64,000 nucleotides of DNA from Linnemannia hyalina (GCA_019671135.1 JAHRHY010000020.1:310001-374000); one strand, 5' to 3'. Shown: positions 47,348-57,874, counted from the stretch's first letter. Notes: generated by a model from the sequence alone, not told the origin. Numbers and translations are program-made.

Positions 47348-48944
47348 TACCCGTCTATCGTGTGCCAAAAAAGTGTTACAATGACGACAACCGTAATGTG
47401 TCGCCAAATGGTATTAAGGAAAATGACGAGTAAGGAGGTTGGTTCTTTTATCATGAGCTTGTCCCTGAGTAGCATTTATGGTGCCTGATTGAGGTCATGC
47501 AGGTGGCTTATTCACTTTGTCTAGTAAAAAAGAAACGGAAGTGGATCCTCTAATAGAGTTCACGCTTATCCATAACACAACTCCCCCTTTACGGACAGTA
47601 AGGCTATAATATGGGTAATGAAGGGAGAAAATACACCTCTCGATTGGTATGTCAACAAAAGGAAGCCTACTGCATGTGTGAGAAAAAATGAGGATAGCCT
47701 CGTACGATCTGGGGAAACATTCATACAGGACTGTGCAAAAACCTCGGTGTAATTCTCCGTTGAGGAAGGTATCAATCACTAAGGAGCAGTACGCGCGGGT
47801 TTGACACTCCGATGTAGTATGTCCTTTGGTGATCTAGGATTGCTTCGATGGTTGTGGCCAATCTGCCTTGTGTGGGCGCGATCTTAGAGATCGCTTTTCA
47901 TCGTCTCTCAGCCTTTTGAAACTTTTTGTTCGTGACATGAGGATTGAAAATCATTGATTCGTTTGTGGTAAGTCACAACAGCAGTAGGAGCTAAGTTCTC
48001 AGAGTGTATCTCAGAGTTACGTTGCTCGTCGTAACCTTTCCACTTTGCGGTTTACATTTACAGTACATATCCTCCAATATATTCATTCTTTGTTCTATTC
48101 TTACATGTTTTCGACTCCATAAAATACCACTCGTGAAAGAGACCTACCTGCATCCGGAAGAGTTTTCATTCGGCAACTGCACCATTAGCAAGTATATATT
48201 ATATTATATTCGTAGACCCCTTAGGTAGCTAGATCATATAGCGGAAGTACAGCCCACATTCTAACGCGCGTATCACATGCACACGTCCAACAGTGTTCGC
48301 AATAATTTTTTCGTTATTATTCAAGGGAGCCTCTTTTGTAAGGAAGGGGCGATGATGCCAGGGATGAGTCCGATGGGAGGTCGTTGTCGGAAATAAGAGT
48401 AGCGGCCGCGAAATTCATTAGAACGCAGGTAATGAACAATCATTGGAGCTGCATTTTTGGATGGGACGCTTGTTGTTCTTCTTCTCTTTGTCCCGTCGCC
48501 CTTTTCACTCTCCATTGTCCTTCTCTTCTGTTCTTCGTCATTACTGTTTTCATAGGTCCCTGCTCTTTCTATTCTTTGCTACAGTCTTTGCTTAGTTCTT
48601 GTCTTTCCTGTTTTCATTATTCTTTCTTTTATTTATTTTTCTATGTCAACTTGCGGCCTGCACATATACTACCCCTTTACTCTTCCTTCTCCTTGGAGGC
48701 ATGTTCTTGATATTGATATTTTTTCTTTTGATGAACAGAAAATGAGCAGTCGGTTTGGCTGGGATTTTTTTTAATATCCTTTGCATCACCTATGAATGAG
48801 TCCCACGATCAATTGTGATTGCTTTTTCACGTAGGTTGCTAGAGGCGCGCGCGTATTCGTGGGTATCAACTTATTGTATTGTTTTATTCAAAGGAAAAAG
48901 TTCATGTGGGGGAAAACGGGTCGAGCACAAAGAAGAAAAGTAAT
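47348..48944. other. 1.6 kb with no gene seen
   Basis: AT-rich, no supported coding frame, no repeat of the neighbouring families found by eye. The last part is the 3' flank of array member 2. Confidence 0.4.
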
Positions 48945-49619
48945 TTAAAAGAGAAGTAGAGCAGACACGATGGTGACAGCTAGGGCTGCACCAGCAACCA
49001 TCTTGGAAGAAGCCTCTCTCAAAGCTAGGGCAGCACTGTCGCTGGCTGTTGGGGTAGCTGTAGGTCCCGAAGTAGTAACGGATGGAGTAAGTCTGGGAGC
49101 CATTGGAGGGGCGACGGGGACAGGAGCAGGTGGAGCAGGAGCAGGTGGAGCAGGGGCAGGAGGAGCAGGGGCAGGTGGAGCAGGGGCAGGTGGAGCAGGG
49201 GCAGGAGGAGCAGGGGCAGGTGGGGCAGGGGCAGGTGGAGCAGGGGCGGGGGGAGCAGGAAAATGAGGATAAGCGGTAGGAATGCCAAAGGTACAAGCCG
49301 CCCTCCTCTTCAGGAAGAGATTTCCATACGCACTACTGACCTCCTGAGGTGTACAGGTGCCAGGCTGGATACAAGGTTTCAACCAATCGCTGTTGCTAGC
49401 GAGAGGGCAGAAGCAACGCTTGTCATTGAGGTCCATGAAGATTTTAGGAAAGATCGGCGAGATGACATTGTGGGTGCAGAAGGGTGAGATGGTGCGTGCG
49501 TGGTTGGTGAAGCAGCCCAGGCAGGCACCTGAGAGCTGGGCTGAAACTATTGTGAGGGTGGTGGTGATTGAGATGAGGCCGAGGGCGATGGAATATACGA
49601 AGAGGGTGGAGAAATGCAT
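48945..49619 (-). CDS. Eight-Cys GPI-anchored protein with Pro-Ala stalk, array member 2
   Basis: Single exon, 224 residues. A signal peptide (1-27, ending SAQ) precedes the full eight-Cys domain (about 32-112): CLGC, SPFC, LNDKRCFC, DWLKPC, PGTC, ACTF. Asp sits three residues before C-x-C, the position of the haem-ligand Asp in CFEM domains. A rigid PAPPA repeat stalk (about 118-168) and a Ser/Thr region lead to a C-terminal hydrophobic GPI-type signal (AGAALAVTIVSALLLF). The stalk would hold the domain away from the membrane or wall, and its Ser/Thr are candidate PMT substrates. TATA box at 49727-49734. Confidence 0.88.
   Translation of the reverse strand: MHFSTLFVYSIALGLISITTTLTIVSAQLSGACLGCFTNHARTISPFCTHNVISPIFPKIFMDLNDKRCFCPLASNSDWLKPCIQPGTCTPQEVSSAYGNLFLKRRAACTFGIPTAYPHFPAPPAPAPPAPAPPAPAPPAPAPPAPAPPAPAPPAPAPPAPAPPAPVPVAPPMAPRLTPSVTTSGPTATPTASDSAALALREASSKMVAGAALAVTIVSALLLF
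49123..49260 (-). repeat. 15-bp coding minisatellite (Pro-Ala stalk)
   Basis: Tandem GGAGCAGGGGCAGGT units on + encode PAPPA on the minus strand; about nine units with minor variation. Confidence 0.92.
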
Positions 49620-49726
49620 TGTTTGGTTGTTTGGGTTGTTGATTTGTTGGTTGGTTAGATGGATGGTTGTTGCTTCTGCTTATTGTTGTTGCTGATGATG
49701 GAAAAAAAAGAGAGGGATGAGGATGT

Positions 49727-49734
49727 CTTTTATA
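49727..49734 (-). promoter_or_regulatory. TATA box, array member 2
   Basis: TATAAAAG on the minus strand, 108 nt upstream of the ATG at 49619. Confidence 0.6.
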
Positions 49735-49736
49735 GC

Positions 49737-50518
49737 GGATGACAGATCCTGGAGACTCCAGCATAGCCCATAGTACCGGCACTTTGATCCTGATACTCCC
49801 TTTCCACTCTTTCCACCTCACCTTACCAAAGAACAAAAAAATGATTTCAAGGAGTCATTTCGCACTGCCTTAAATCCTCTCTGATTACTGCGTTGTACAG
49901 CCGTTGATACTGTTTCCTCCATCCCCTTAACTTTTTCGCATGGTTGATCCATGGAGGTAACAAGAGACCATTTGTGGATCTATTTCTGACATCAATCGCT
50001 CTGGCTTAGGGACATACCCCCTCTCCTCATGCCACTTTTTGTCTCCTTTAGTCGACGGATGCCTGTTCCCCTTGACAATGCCCAAATGTCCATGGGACAA
50101 AAATTTGGTCGAGTCGCACAGCCGAGTGTAATTGTAAAAGATGGCCATTCCCCTTTAACATTCCGATAAAAAAAGTAAGCAAACTCGCATGTCACTCTCG
50201 ACCATTGCCTTAAAAGAGGTTACTTGAGTATTTTCAATCAAGTATTATCCGTGTTGTTATTTCTTGATCAAGTTGGTAGTAAAGAAAATATCGCGCTTAT
50301 CCATTGGATCAGTGCCAACTCTCAATCATGAACACCATTCTTTCCATTCAGTTTTGGGTACCCAATTGTTTGACGTAAAGGTTTGTTAAAAGGGGCGAAC
50401 TACCAGTAGGGCACAATCAACGTCCTTCCTATTGGTACTACATACAAAATGGCTACAGAAATACTCATAGACAGACATACATGGCGTATATTCAACAAAA
50501 AAAAAGGGCGGGTACATG
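49737..50518. other. Spacer between array members 2 and 3
   Basis: No gene seen. AT-rich toward member 3, whose 3' end it contains. Confidence 0.4.
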
Positions 50519-51109
50519 TTAAAGGAGAAATGCAGCCATGGCAGCAGCGGCAACAAGAGTCGATCCGGCAGCAAGCTTGGGTGATGGATTTCCCGATCCA
50601 TTGGAATGGACTCCAGTAGGTGATGTATCAGTGCCAGTGATAGAATGATTGGGCGACAATGTTGACGTTGACGACGAATCAAGTGTGGTGGTGGTGGTCG
50701 TGGTGGTAGTGGTGGTGGTCGTGTTGCGGGATCGAGCCGTTTCGGTCTTGAATTTAGCGGCACCGAGACAGCTCTTTTCATGTCTGCCTTGGAGCTCCTT
50801 GGAAATGTTTTCGACAGTGTCAGGTGGACAAAAGTTGAAAAGTTTGCATGCCAGAAGCCAGTTGGTATCTGAACTCAACGGGCAGACGCATTCCTGTTGT
50901 TTTTTGTTCATGTCAGCACCGACCAGGGTCGCAAAGACATCTTTGTTGCAGGTGGGTGAGATCACCTTAGCAATGTCCGCAATACACTTTTGGCACTTAT
51001 CCAAGGGCGCTTCGGCGGCTGCGGAGACGGTGACGGTTATGGGGATGGAGAGGACTCCGAGGATAATGGCCAAGAGGGAAAAGGCAAGGGTGTTGCGAGC
51101 AGAGTGCAT
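50519..51109 (-). CDS. Eight-Cys GPI-anchored protein with poly-Thr stalk, array member 3
   Basis: Single exon, 196 residues. Signal peptide 1-30 (ending VSAAA). The eight-Cys domain reads CQKC, SPTC, QQECVC, NWLLAC, FNFC, KSC. A run of 13 Thr and a Ser/Thr/Asn-rich stalk follow, a likely O-mannosylation region, then a small-residue hydrophobic tail (GSTLVAAAAMAAFLL) as GPI signal. C6-x5-C7 spacing and W-x3-C6 match the paralogues. ATAAATAC at 51213-51220 may be the TATA element. Confidence 0.87.
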   Translation of the reverse strand: MHSARNTLAFSLLAIILGVLSIPITVTVSAAAEAPLDKCQKCIADIAKVISPTCNKDVFATLVGADMNKKQQECVCPLSSDTNWLLACKLFNFCPPDTVENISKELQGRHEKSCLGAAKFKTETARSRNTTTTTTTTTTTTTLDSSSTSTLSPNHSITGTDTSPTGVHSNGSGNPSPKLAAGSTLVAAAAMAAFLL

Positions 51110-51212
51110 GGTTGACGGAATGACAGGAGTCAGTTAGATAGATGTGAGATTGAGGTATTTTGGCTGTCGTGTTGGTTGTTTTGGAGAGGGAGAAAGTAGT
51201 TGATGAGGCAGG

Positions 51213-51220
51213 GTATTTAT
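51213..51220 (-). promoter_or_regulatory. TATA-like element, array member 3
   Basis: ATAAATAC on the minus strand, 105 nt before the ATG at 51109; weaker match than the other members. Confidence 0.4.
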
Positions 51221-52210
51221 CTGGGTGAACGGTGCCAGGTTCACATCATTGCGTGCTCCAGGTGGATTTTTCCGGGTAATGAGAAGAATGACGGGAACAA
51301 AAGAGGTGGATGACCATTGGGTCAGGAATAGCGACAGACAGGGGCTGATATACAAATAAAGGGCCAACTGTTCATGTTTCCTATTTGTCTGGACTGTTGA
51401 GCAATTTGCTCCTTATTCGCGTCTAATGAGAGCAAATTAAAGAGGCGCGTCCTTTTTGTTTACCTTACTCTCATCTTTTTTCCTTTGTCTCTACCACACT
51501 CCTGTCCTAATCACCCCTTCCTTGTGCACTTTCTCTCTCTCTCACCCTATACAACATTTCTTTGTCTTCCTCTCATAAACCCTGACTACATTCCTTCGTC
51601 GTCACTCACTTACGCTCTCGCCGCACAAAGAATACAAACCTCTCCTTCTCACCGACATCACTCGCACCACCACAAATAACGACTGCTCCCTTTCCCGCTC
51701 CCTCCCCTTTTCTTCCATTCCTTCCATTTATTTCCTCCTCCTTCGTACCGTAGCGTGCACGCACACACTACGTTCCTGGTCCTTAATCCATCTATTTTTT
51801 ATTCTTCTTTCATAACAATAAAGACTTACTCCTTAAACCATGCACCTCAAATTGCGCTAGCTCCACTGCGGTGGCCATGCCCTATTGTTATCGCAAGCCA
51901 CTACTGCAATGCCATCTTTTTATTTTAAGCAACTTCTTCGCCTACCGCAAAACATTAGCTATTTTTGGGATGATGGGTGCTTTTGTCTAGCCATCACCTT
52001 CTATTTATTATATCCAAGCGGTCGCCACTCCCAAACCTTGTGGGCACCCCATGCTTCTGAACCTTCAGTAAAGTGTTGGTCACTTGCCCCAGCCAATTGT
52101 CCCAGCCAATTGTCCACGGCATCCATTGCTTTGTCAAATATACTTATCTAATCCTACTTTTTAGTCCCTTCGTTTTGTCCTTTTATTGAAGAAGGTTAAT
52201 ACCACGTTGA
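51221..52210. other. Intergenic, CT-rich then AT-rich
   Basis: 51470-51740 is a pyrimidine-rich promoter-like leader on + with no clear gene behind it. A CAGCCAATTGTCC direct repeat lies at about 52088-52112. No supported coding sequence. Confidence 0.4.
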
Positions 52211-52600
52211 GAACTGATATGTTGTCCTAACCGCGCTCCTTCTACGTGGCGTTCATATCTCGACTACAAGAAAAAATCGCATACCGACGCGTTTCCTACT
52301 TATGAGTCTCACTGCTGTTTCAAAATCAACGACGACATTCAGGCGATCCATATCTGCCTATCGCCCAAAAGTTTTTTTACATGGATTCCCCATGTCGTTC
52401 AGGTTTTTGGGTCTGTGCATGGCAAGACCTTGTGTGTGGGTTCGTCGGCCTTTTCGAAGATGATCTTGCAGAAGGAGTATGTGGTCGTGGAGGACTTCTC
52501 GGCGGACGCGCTTGGTGTTGAAACGAGTCGGAGTGTTGAGGTGGTTGTGATCATGAGGGATAAAGCGGAGGGGGTGATTGTGGACAGGCGCATTGTTTAG
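52211..52600 (+). other. Open frame of 129 codons, possible gene fragment
   Basis: From a TGA at about 52208 the frame stays open to the TAG at 52600, with protein-like composition (FKINDDIQAIHICLSPKSFF, then HGKTLCVGSSAFSKMILQKE, YVVVEDFSADALGVETS) and GC-rich third positions after 52400. There is no ATG until about residue 70. It may be the last exon of a gene whose upstream exons are lost or unrecognised, or a relic. No family recognised. Confidence 0.35.
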
Positions 52601-53118
52601 AAATCTGGCTTTGCTTGTGCTTGATGGATGGAGTAAAAACTGAGAAGTAGAAGGAAGGAGGAGAGGAACTGAGGTTCTCTTGCACTAAAACGAAAAAGAA
52701 AAAAGAAAAAGAAAAGAGGTAAACGCTTCTCTGCTGTACGTTTGTTCCTCTCAACTTCATCCATAAAAATTGAGGAGCGGCGGGCAGGAATATCTAGAAA
52801 CCACTGCGAAGGGGAGGAGGAAAGTAAACCCTCTTGACATGACATGGGAAATGGAATGCTGGTGTTACCCCGTCATTATTTTATTTTTATTATTTGCATT
52901 CGGAGAGGGAACGTGATAGGGATCATGTGGGGGTCTTGGAGGGAGTTGCCTTGGCTGGCCGAGTCGTTGGCGTCAGTGCCCAGTTGAACAAGGTCACTTG
53001 TCGAGGGAGAGGGAAAAGGGAGAGTGGAGTTTCTCTCGGCAACTCCTGTATCCAAAGGAGTATCTTCGGGGTCAACGGGCATAACTCGAATAGCGGCAGA
53101 CGAGGAAAAGGATGTATA

Positions 53119-53119
53119 A

Positions 53120-53209
<90 letters not shown>
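53119..53209. repeat. Compound microsatellite (TA)n(TG)n
   Basis: About eight TA units run directly into about 36 TG units. The longest perfect dinucleotide tract in the window. Confidence 0.97.
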
Positions 53210-53215
<6 letters not shown>

Positions 53216-53255
53216 TCCCTCTCAATATCGCGAATAAAGACAGTAACTCTCAAGA

Positions 53256-53380
53256 CCTGCTCGTATCGTGGAAGAAAGGTGTTTTATGTCAATAACTATT
53301 CTCCAAAGGCTAGAAACTACTATTGCTACCAATGGTCAAAGGGCATAGTGCCTACCTGCTCGTATCGTGGAAGAAAGGTG
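53256..53380. repeat. 26-bp direct repeat pair, 99 bp apart
   Basis: The 26-nt word beginning CCTGCTCGTATCGTGG and ending AAGAAAGGTG occurs exactly at 53256-53281 and 53355-53380, just downstream of the double-domain array gene (its 3' flank). Confidence 0.9.
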
Positions 53381-53464
53381 CTTTTCCAGACACTCGCAGG
53401 CAAGCGCGTAAAATAGCGAAATGGCCACCAGAAGCTAAGCCACTCCAAATCACCACAATCACAT

Positions 53465-54361
53465 CTAGAAGACAAGTCCGGTAGCAGCCAAGGCAACAAA
53501 AGCACCAAAAGCTACAAACTTGCCAGAAGCAATAAGCCCATTGGCGCCACTTCCAAGAACTGTAGGCTTGGAAGCACCAGTAGTTCCAGTCACAGTGCCG
53601 GTCGAAGTCGCAGCAGGCGCATCAGCAACAGCGCCAGAAGTGGCATAGGTAGGGTTAGCTTCGATCAAGGCCTTAACAGTCGCGGCCTGACGAGCAACAT
53701 ACCCCTGGAAGGTAGTCACCTCTCCGGCTTTGCACTGCGTCTGTGCAACGCAAGGTTGGTAGACAGTCTTGTTCTTGCCCAGGAACTCCCAACACTTCAA
53801 GTGCTCGGCGGGGGTGGCGCTGTTCACGGAGGGGGGGTTGGATTCCTTGGCACAGTCGGGGGAGGCCTTTTGGTAGAGCGGGTAGATACACGTCTTACAA
53901 CCCGTGGAGAGAACGGCATCTGAGATCGTGTACAAGTTATCGACAGGGTCTGCAAATTTCATGCCCATAGGGCCAGCATTAGAGGCGGCGATCTCGGCGT
54001 GGGTAGTCTCGACCTGTCGCAAATAGTACAAATGTACCTCGCTGGCCTCAGCCAGGGTACAGTTCTTGGGTACAATACAGGTCTGAAAAGGGGACGAGTC
54101 GCCGTTCTTGCCGATGGAGTTCCAGCATTTGAGGTGCTCTGCGGCGGTGGCGCTGGCGACGGTTGGGGGGTTGGTTTCCTTGGAGCAAAAGGTGGAGGAT
54201 TTGTGGATGGATGGGATGAGGCAGCTGCGGCATATTGCAGAGACCCGGGTGGAGGATGTGATAGTGAAGAGGTTGTCGGTGGGGTATGAGAAGTCGATGC
54301 CGGCAGAGGCGGCTGTGGAGGCAAGAGCCAGGGCGGTGGCGAGGAAGATGGCGGTGCGCAT
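53465..54361 (-). CDS. Double-domain Cys-rich GPI-anchored protein, array member 4
   Basis: Single exon, 298 residues. Signal peptide 1-20 (ending SAG). Two tandem copies of the family domain: about 21-140 (CRSC, TFC, HLKCW, FQTC, PKNC) and about 147-240 (CKTC, SPDC, HLKCW, YQPC, QTQC). Both copies keep C1-C4, C6 and C7 but lack C5 and C8. A Thr/Gly/Ala stalk (TSTGTVTGTTG) and hydrophobic tail (KFVAFGAFVALAATGLVF) suggest GPI anchoring. Shared NPP-V-x-SAT-x-AEHLKCW blocks show the duplication is recent relative to the family. TATA box at 54488-54496. Confidence 0.88.
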   Translation of the reverse strand: MRTAIFLATALALASTAASAGIDFSYPTDNLFTITSSTRVSAICRSCLIPSIHKSSTFCSKETNPPTVASATAAEHLKCWNSIGKNGDSSPFQTCIVPKNCTLAEASEVHLYYLRQVETTHAEIAASNAGPMGMKFADPVDNLYTISDAVLSTGCKTCIYPLYQKASPDCAKESNPPSVNSATPAEHLKCWEFLGKNKTVYQPCVAQTQCKAGEVTTFQGYVARQAATVKALIEANPTYATSGAVADAPAATSTGTVTGTTGASKPTVLGSGANGLIASGKFVAFGAFVALAATGLVF

Positions 54362-54487
54362 AGTGGTAGTTGGGAAGGGGGAGAAAGAAGGAGGAAGTGT
54401 GAGGAAGTGTGGGGCGTAAGAAAAGCGAGAGGAAGGAGATCAATGAGAACGATGAGAATGATGAGGAAAGTAAGAGGATGAAGCATC

Positions 54488-54496
54488 GTTTTATAC
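54488..54496 (-). promoter_or_regulatory. TATA box, array member 4
   Basis: GTATAAAAC on the minus strand, 127 nt upstream of the ATG at 54361. Confidence 0.55.
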
Positions 54497-54499
54497 TGA

Positions 54500-55510
54500 G
54501 GGAATAAAATTGGGCCAAAGAAAGGAGCGCCAATGGGCTGTAGGGTTAGATGTGTGCTCTTTGTTTCAACAGTGTCAATGCTGTCGGTGAATGAGAATAA
54601 AGTTAAGAAGTAGATTGCACGTCTCTCCTATAATATACACCGGATTCCTTGTCGTCGTTTGTCCTCATTACTGTCCAGCAGCTCATTTTTACCGTCGAAG
54701 GAGAGTGGCACAGGTGAAAGACGATAGGGCAAGCGAAATTGAATTAACTCAAACAACAGCCCAACTGAGGCTGAGGCTGGAAAAGAAACAGAAGTGAGAG
54801 AGACGACAGGAAAAGAAAGAGAACAAAGTTCTTTGGAGTGCAGATGAGAGCATTGCTTGGCAACGGTGCAACTGCAACGGCAACATCCTCATTTCCCCGG
54901 TGTGTAGCGTTGTGCCATTGTAAATGAGGCGCATGCATGTTGATGATAGAAAGTGCATAAGCTCAAAGTTCCTGCCAAACTTTCCTTCGTCCGTCTAACT
55001 TGTTGTGGACTTCAGGATGGTAGGTATTAGTGACTGGAGAAACAGAAATTTGATGGGGGGTGGCGCCGAGGAGAGGCAGAGAGGGATGGAACGGGAATGT
55101 TTTTTTATGTTGGCAGCAACAAGAATGTATTTTCGTCGTTTCTTGCATGGGCTGTAGCATTTTTTTTTCATATCCGGAGAACGAAATAAGACGAGGGTGT
55201 GGGAACCGTCATTACTCTCCCCGCGCCATCCATGCTATACCCGACGAAGCACAGAAACGCCGTGCGTTGATATTCTCTCGCTACGTCTGCTTAGCCCGGG
55301 GGTCTATGAATGCCTTGGACTAAAGGTCAAAAAAAAAGTACGCTCATTGGTGCAGGATCTTGTCAATTGACATGTTTGCTCTCAACGTGACTTAAGAAAG
55401 ATTGATTTATTATAGGTGTGCGACTAAAGCAGTGCATTGGATCAGAGTTTCATCGTCTTCTCTTCCTCCTTTCCACCCCCTTTCCGTCCCTCGACCTTCC
55501 TTCCACGCCC
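54500..55510. other. Spacer between array members 4 and 5
   Basis: No gene seen on either strand; open frames here are short and unlike the flanking family. Confidence 0.4.
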
Positions 55511-55927
55511 TTACAACAGAAGAGCCGAGAGGGCAGCGACGGCAGCAACAGTCACCCCTCCCATAATCTTCACACCCTCTGCGCCAGAATTGGTAGGGCA
55601 GACAGCAGGCTTGACAGCAACCAACGTCTGCGCAAATGACGACACGATATCCGCACCGCACAGCTCGGGAGCACTACAGGTCTTGACCCATGCATCATTG
55701 GACGACAGCTGGCAATAGCAAGTCTTTTGGTCAGCCGTGAGGGTGTTGAGGGCGAGGTTCCCTTTGGGCCAGGCGTTGTCGCCGGTGCAGGTTGGGACTT
55801 GGGCGATGCCGGCGTTGACGAGGCAGTCTTGGCAGACTTGTGGGACTGCAGAGTCGGTGGAGTTCTGGGCGAGCGCGATGGTGCAGAGGGTGACCAAGGC
55901 GATGACAGAGGAAGTAGAGAAATGCAT
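55511..55927 (-). CDS. Eight-Cys GPI-anchored protein, compact type, array member 5
   Basis: Single exon, 138 residues, the shortest intact member and a good family archetype. Signal peptide 1-20 (MHFSTSSVIALVTLCTIALA), then CQDC, VPTC, TADQKTCYC, AWVKTC, PELC and AVC. A short Gly stretch leads straight to the hydrophobic GPI-type tail (GGVTVAAVAALSALLL) with no Ser/Thr/Pro stalk. Asp lies four residues before C-x-C. TATA at 56076-56085. Confidence 0.9.
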   Translation of the reverse strand: MHFSTSSVIALVTLCTIALAQNSTDSAVPQVCQDCLVNAGIAQVPTCTGDNAWPKGNLALNTLTADQKTCYCQLSSNDAWVKTCSAPELCGADIVSSFAQTLVAVKPAVCPTNSGAEGVKIMGGVTVAAVAALSALLL

Positions 55928-56075
55928 TTCTGTGGATGTGTGAGTGTTTGTGGGAGAGTGAGGTGTGGTGTTGATTTGATTTTTGTTCTTGTGTGGGACC
56001 CGGGACTGAGACTGTAAAGTTGCTGATGAATAGGTCGATGAAAAGAAAAGAAAAACTGAGACCATCAGCAACGCG

Positions 56076-56085
56076 TTTTTATACC
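56076..56085 (-). promoter_or_regulatory. TATA box, array member 5
   Basis: GGTATAAAAA on the minus strand, 149 nt upstream of the ATG at 55927. Confidence 0.55.
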
Positions 56086-56089
56086 TGCG

Positions 56090-57071
56090 TCTGTTAATTT
56101 CCGTAGCACTTTTGTTTTTATATGCTTGTTTGTTATTTGCTTCTCAGGGATAGCCATGGATCTAGATCCAACTCAAATGACAGTAAGCATGGCCCAGAGC
56201 ATATCTCCCATCCTGGTAATACTAACCACATAGAAAAAAGAGCTTAAAAATTGTTCGATGCGATTCCATGCCCTTCCTGAACACAAGATTTTAAGGTATC
56301 TGCAGGGTACCACATGCAACATATATCGCTGGAATCACAGCCCCCTCCCTTGATTTTTTTCTCCCTCGAACAAATGCATTTCGAGAAATCATAGTGGAGA
56401 GAGAGGAGAAAGAAGGGCGAATAGGAGGGAAGGAAGAGAGTACTGCCACACAAAGCCCCCTCGCTTCCTCAACAAACATGGACGTCAACATTTCGAGAAA
56501 GAAACTAAAGCTGCAGTGAACGTTTGGATGTCTGGACCTTACTGACCCCGTAGAGTGGTGCTGCTCGCACGTTGTAGGGACTAGAGATGGTGGCGTAGTA
56601 GGTATGGGCTAGAGTATATTTTACCGTTTGCATCGGTCATCTCTTTACCATAAATTATATCTCGTGGAGGGAAAGCAAGGAGATATGCATGCACCTCCTC
56701 CCATCCAACTCCATTCAGATACACTCCTCCCTTTCCCTCCTTTTCATTTTCCATCAAGGACAGTTAACTCGTCATTTGTATCTCGCTTGGTGGTCAGAGT
56801 TTTTGCCTCAGCCCAATTGCATACCTGCTTATTGCCACTCGAGTGAATAAATGCCACCAAGAGGGTGCCCAGCCTCTTTTATCTTTTCTTTCATGGATGA
56901 GAGGTGTTGACAATCAATACCATGCACGCGTCTATTGATTACGGATCGAATCTTCCAGAACTTTTTACACGCACACACGCTCTCACTTCCGAGGCAATAA
57001 GCAATCTACACTTATTTATTAACGCGCAAAAAAGGGTATCTCCTACGCAAACCAAGTCTGAGATACAAAGA
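56090..57071. other. Spacer between array members 5 and 6
   Basis: No supported coding sequence or repeat noticed. Confidence 0.4.
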
Positions 57072-57596
57072 CTAGTTAAGCAAGACACCCATGACAGCAG
57101 ATGCAACGACTCCGACTATAGCAGCACCGATCAAAGAGGAAGGGGCCACCCCACCTCCCTCGATTCCATTCCCCTTCCCTCCCGTTCCACCATCCTTCGC
57201 CGCCGCACAAGCACCCGTCCAGGCATCAACAAGGTCCTTTGTCCATCCATCCACCAGCACCTTTGGATACAACGTCTCACTTCCAACACAAGTCTGCATC
57301 CACTCAACAGGAACCGCACTGACAACACAATAGCACGTCTTCAGGTCTTTGGAAAGGGTTGTAGCGTTGACTCCGAAATCGAGGATGACGGAGTCGGCGG
57401 TGGAGCAAGGTGGGAGTTTAGAGGTCCCGAGGTTGATACATGCGGTGCACTCGGCGCCCCGCGAGCCTGTTTTTGGGCCTGTTGAAGGAAATGTTGATGG
57501 AGGTGTGGTTGTTAATTAGGCGAAGGCATGGTTTAGAAGTGGGATGGTTGTGGTGAGGATGAGGATGAGGAGTGCTAGTGTGAGGGTGTGAAGGTG
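57072..57596 (-). pseudogene. Broken eight-Cys GPI protein, array member 6
   Basis: On the minus strand a signal-peptide-like stretch (HLHTLTLALLILILTTTIPL, then LNHAFA) is followed by an in-frame TAA. The same frame then continues through CTAC, LPPC, DLKTCYC, EWMQTC and GAC to a GPI-type tail (IGAAIVGVVASAVMGVLLN). No ATG precedes the signal peptide (codons read PSIIH). So both the start codon and codon about 30 are broken, while the rest of the frame is intact. C7 is absent. A downstream Met (MQTC) cannot give a secreted product. Confidence 0.82.
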
Positions 57597-57770
57597 GATG
57601 ATGGACGGATGGGCAAAGAGGGTTAAAGTAGAGAGAAAAAAGGCATGATGTACCACTTTATGTAGGTAGCAAGAGTCAACCTTTTTGTTGTCTGGCAGAA
57701 AAGGGTGATCACTCGTCGCTCGGTAAAGGGCAAAAAGGCTAAATTAATGAACAACAACAAAAAAAGAAAA

Positions 57771-57874
57771 GATGGCACGATCCCGTGTAGAAGGGTGCGT
57801 ACGGGGTGTGTCGATGAATAAAAAAATATGTATACGGGCTGTGTTTCCCCTTTTTCGCACACTCGAGTGCCATG
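57771..57874 (-). repeat. Dispersed repeat of about 105 bp, copy A (inverted)
   Basis: Reverse complement matches 59353-59456: CATGGCACTCGAGTGTGCGA, AGGGGAAACACA, GACACACCCCGTAC, CTACACGGG, then GTGCCAT. Roughly 80% identical by eye with indels. Lies in the upstream region of broken member 6. Confidence 0.75.

Noticed and set aside
49025..49288. Gly/Ala-rich and Leu/Pro-rich frames over the Pro-Ala minisatellite
   Set aside because: Alternative frames of the 15-bp repeat in array member 2.
53138..53253. Thr-His and Val-Cys repeat frames
   Set aside because: Produced by the (TG)n microsatellite.
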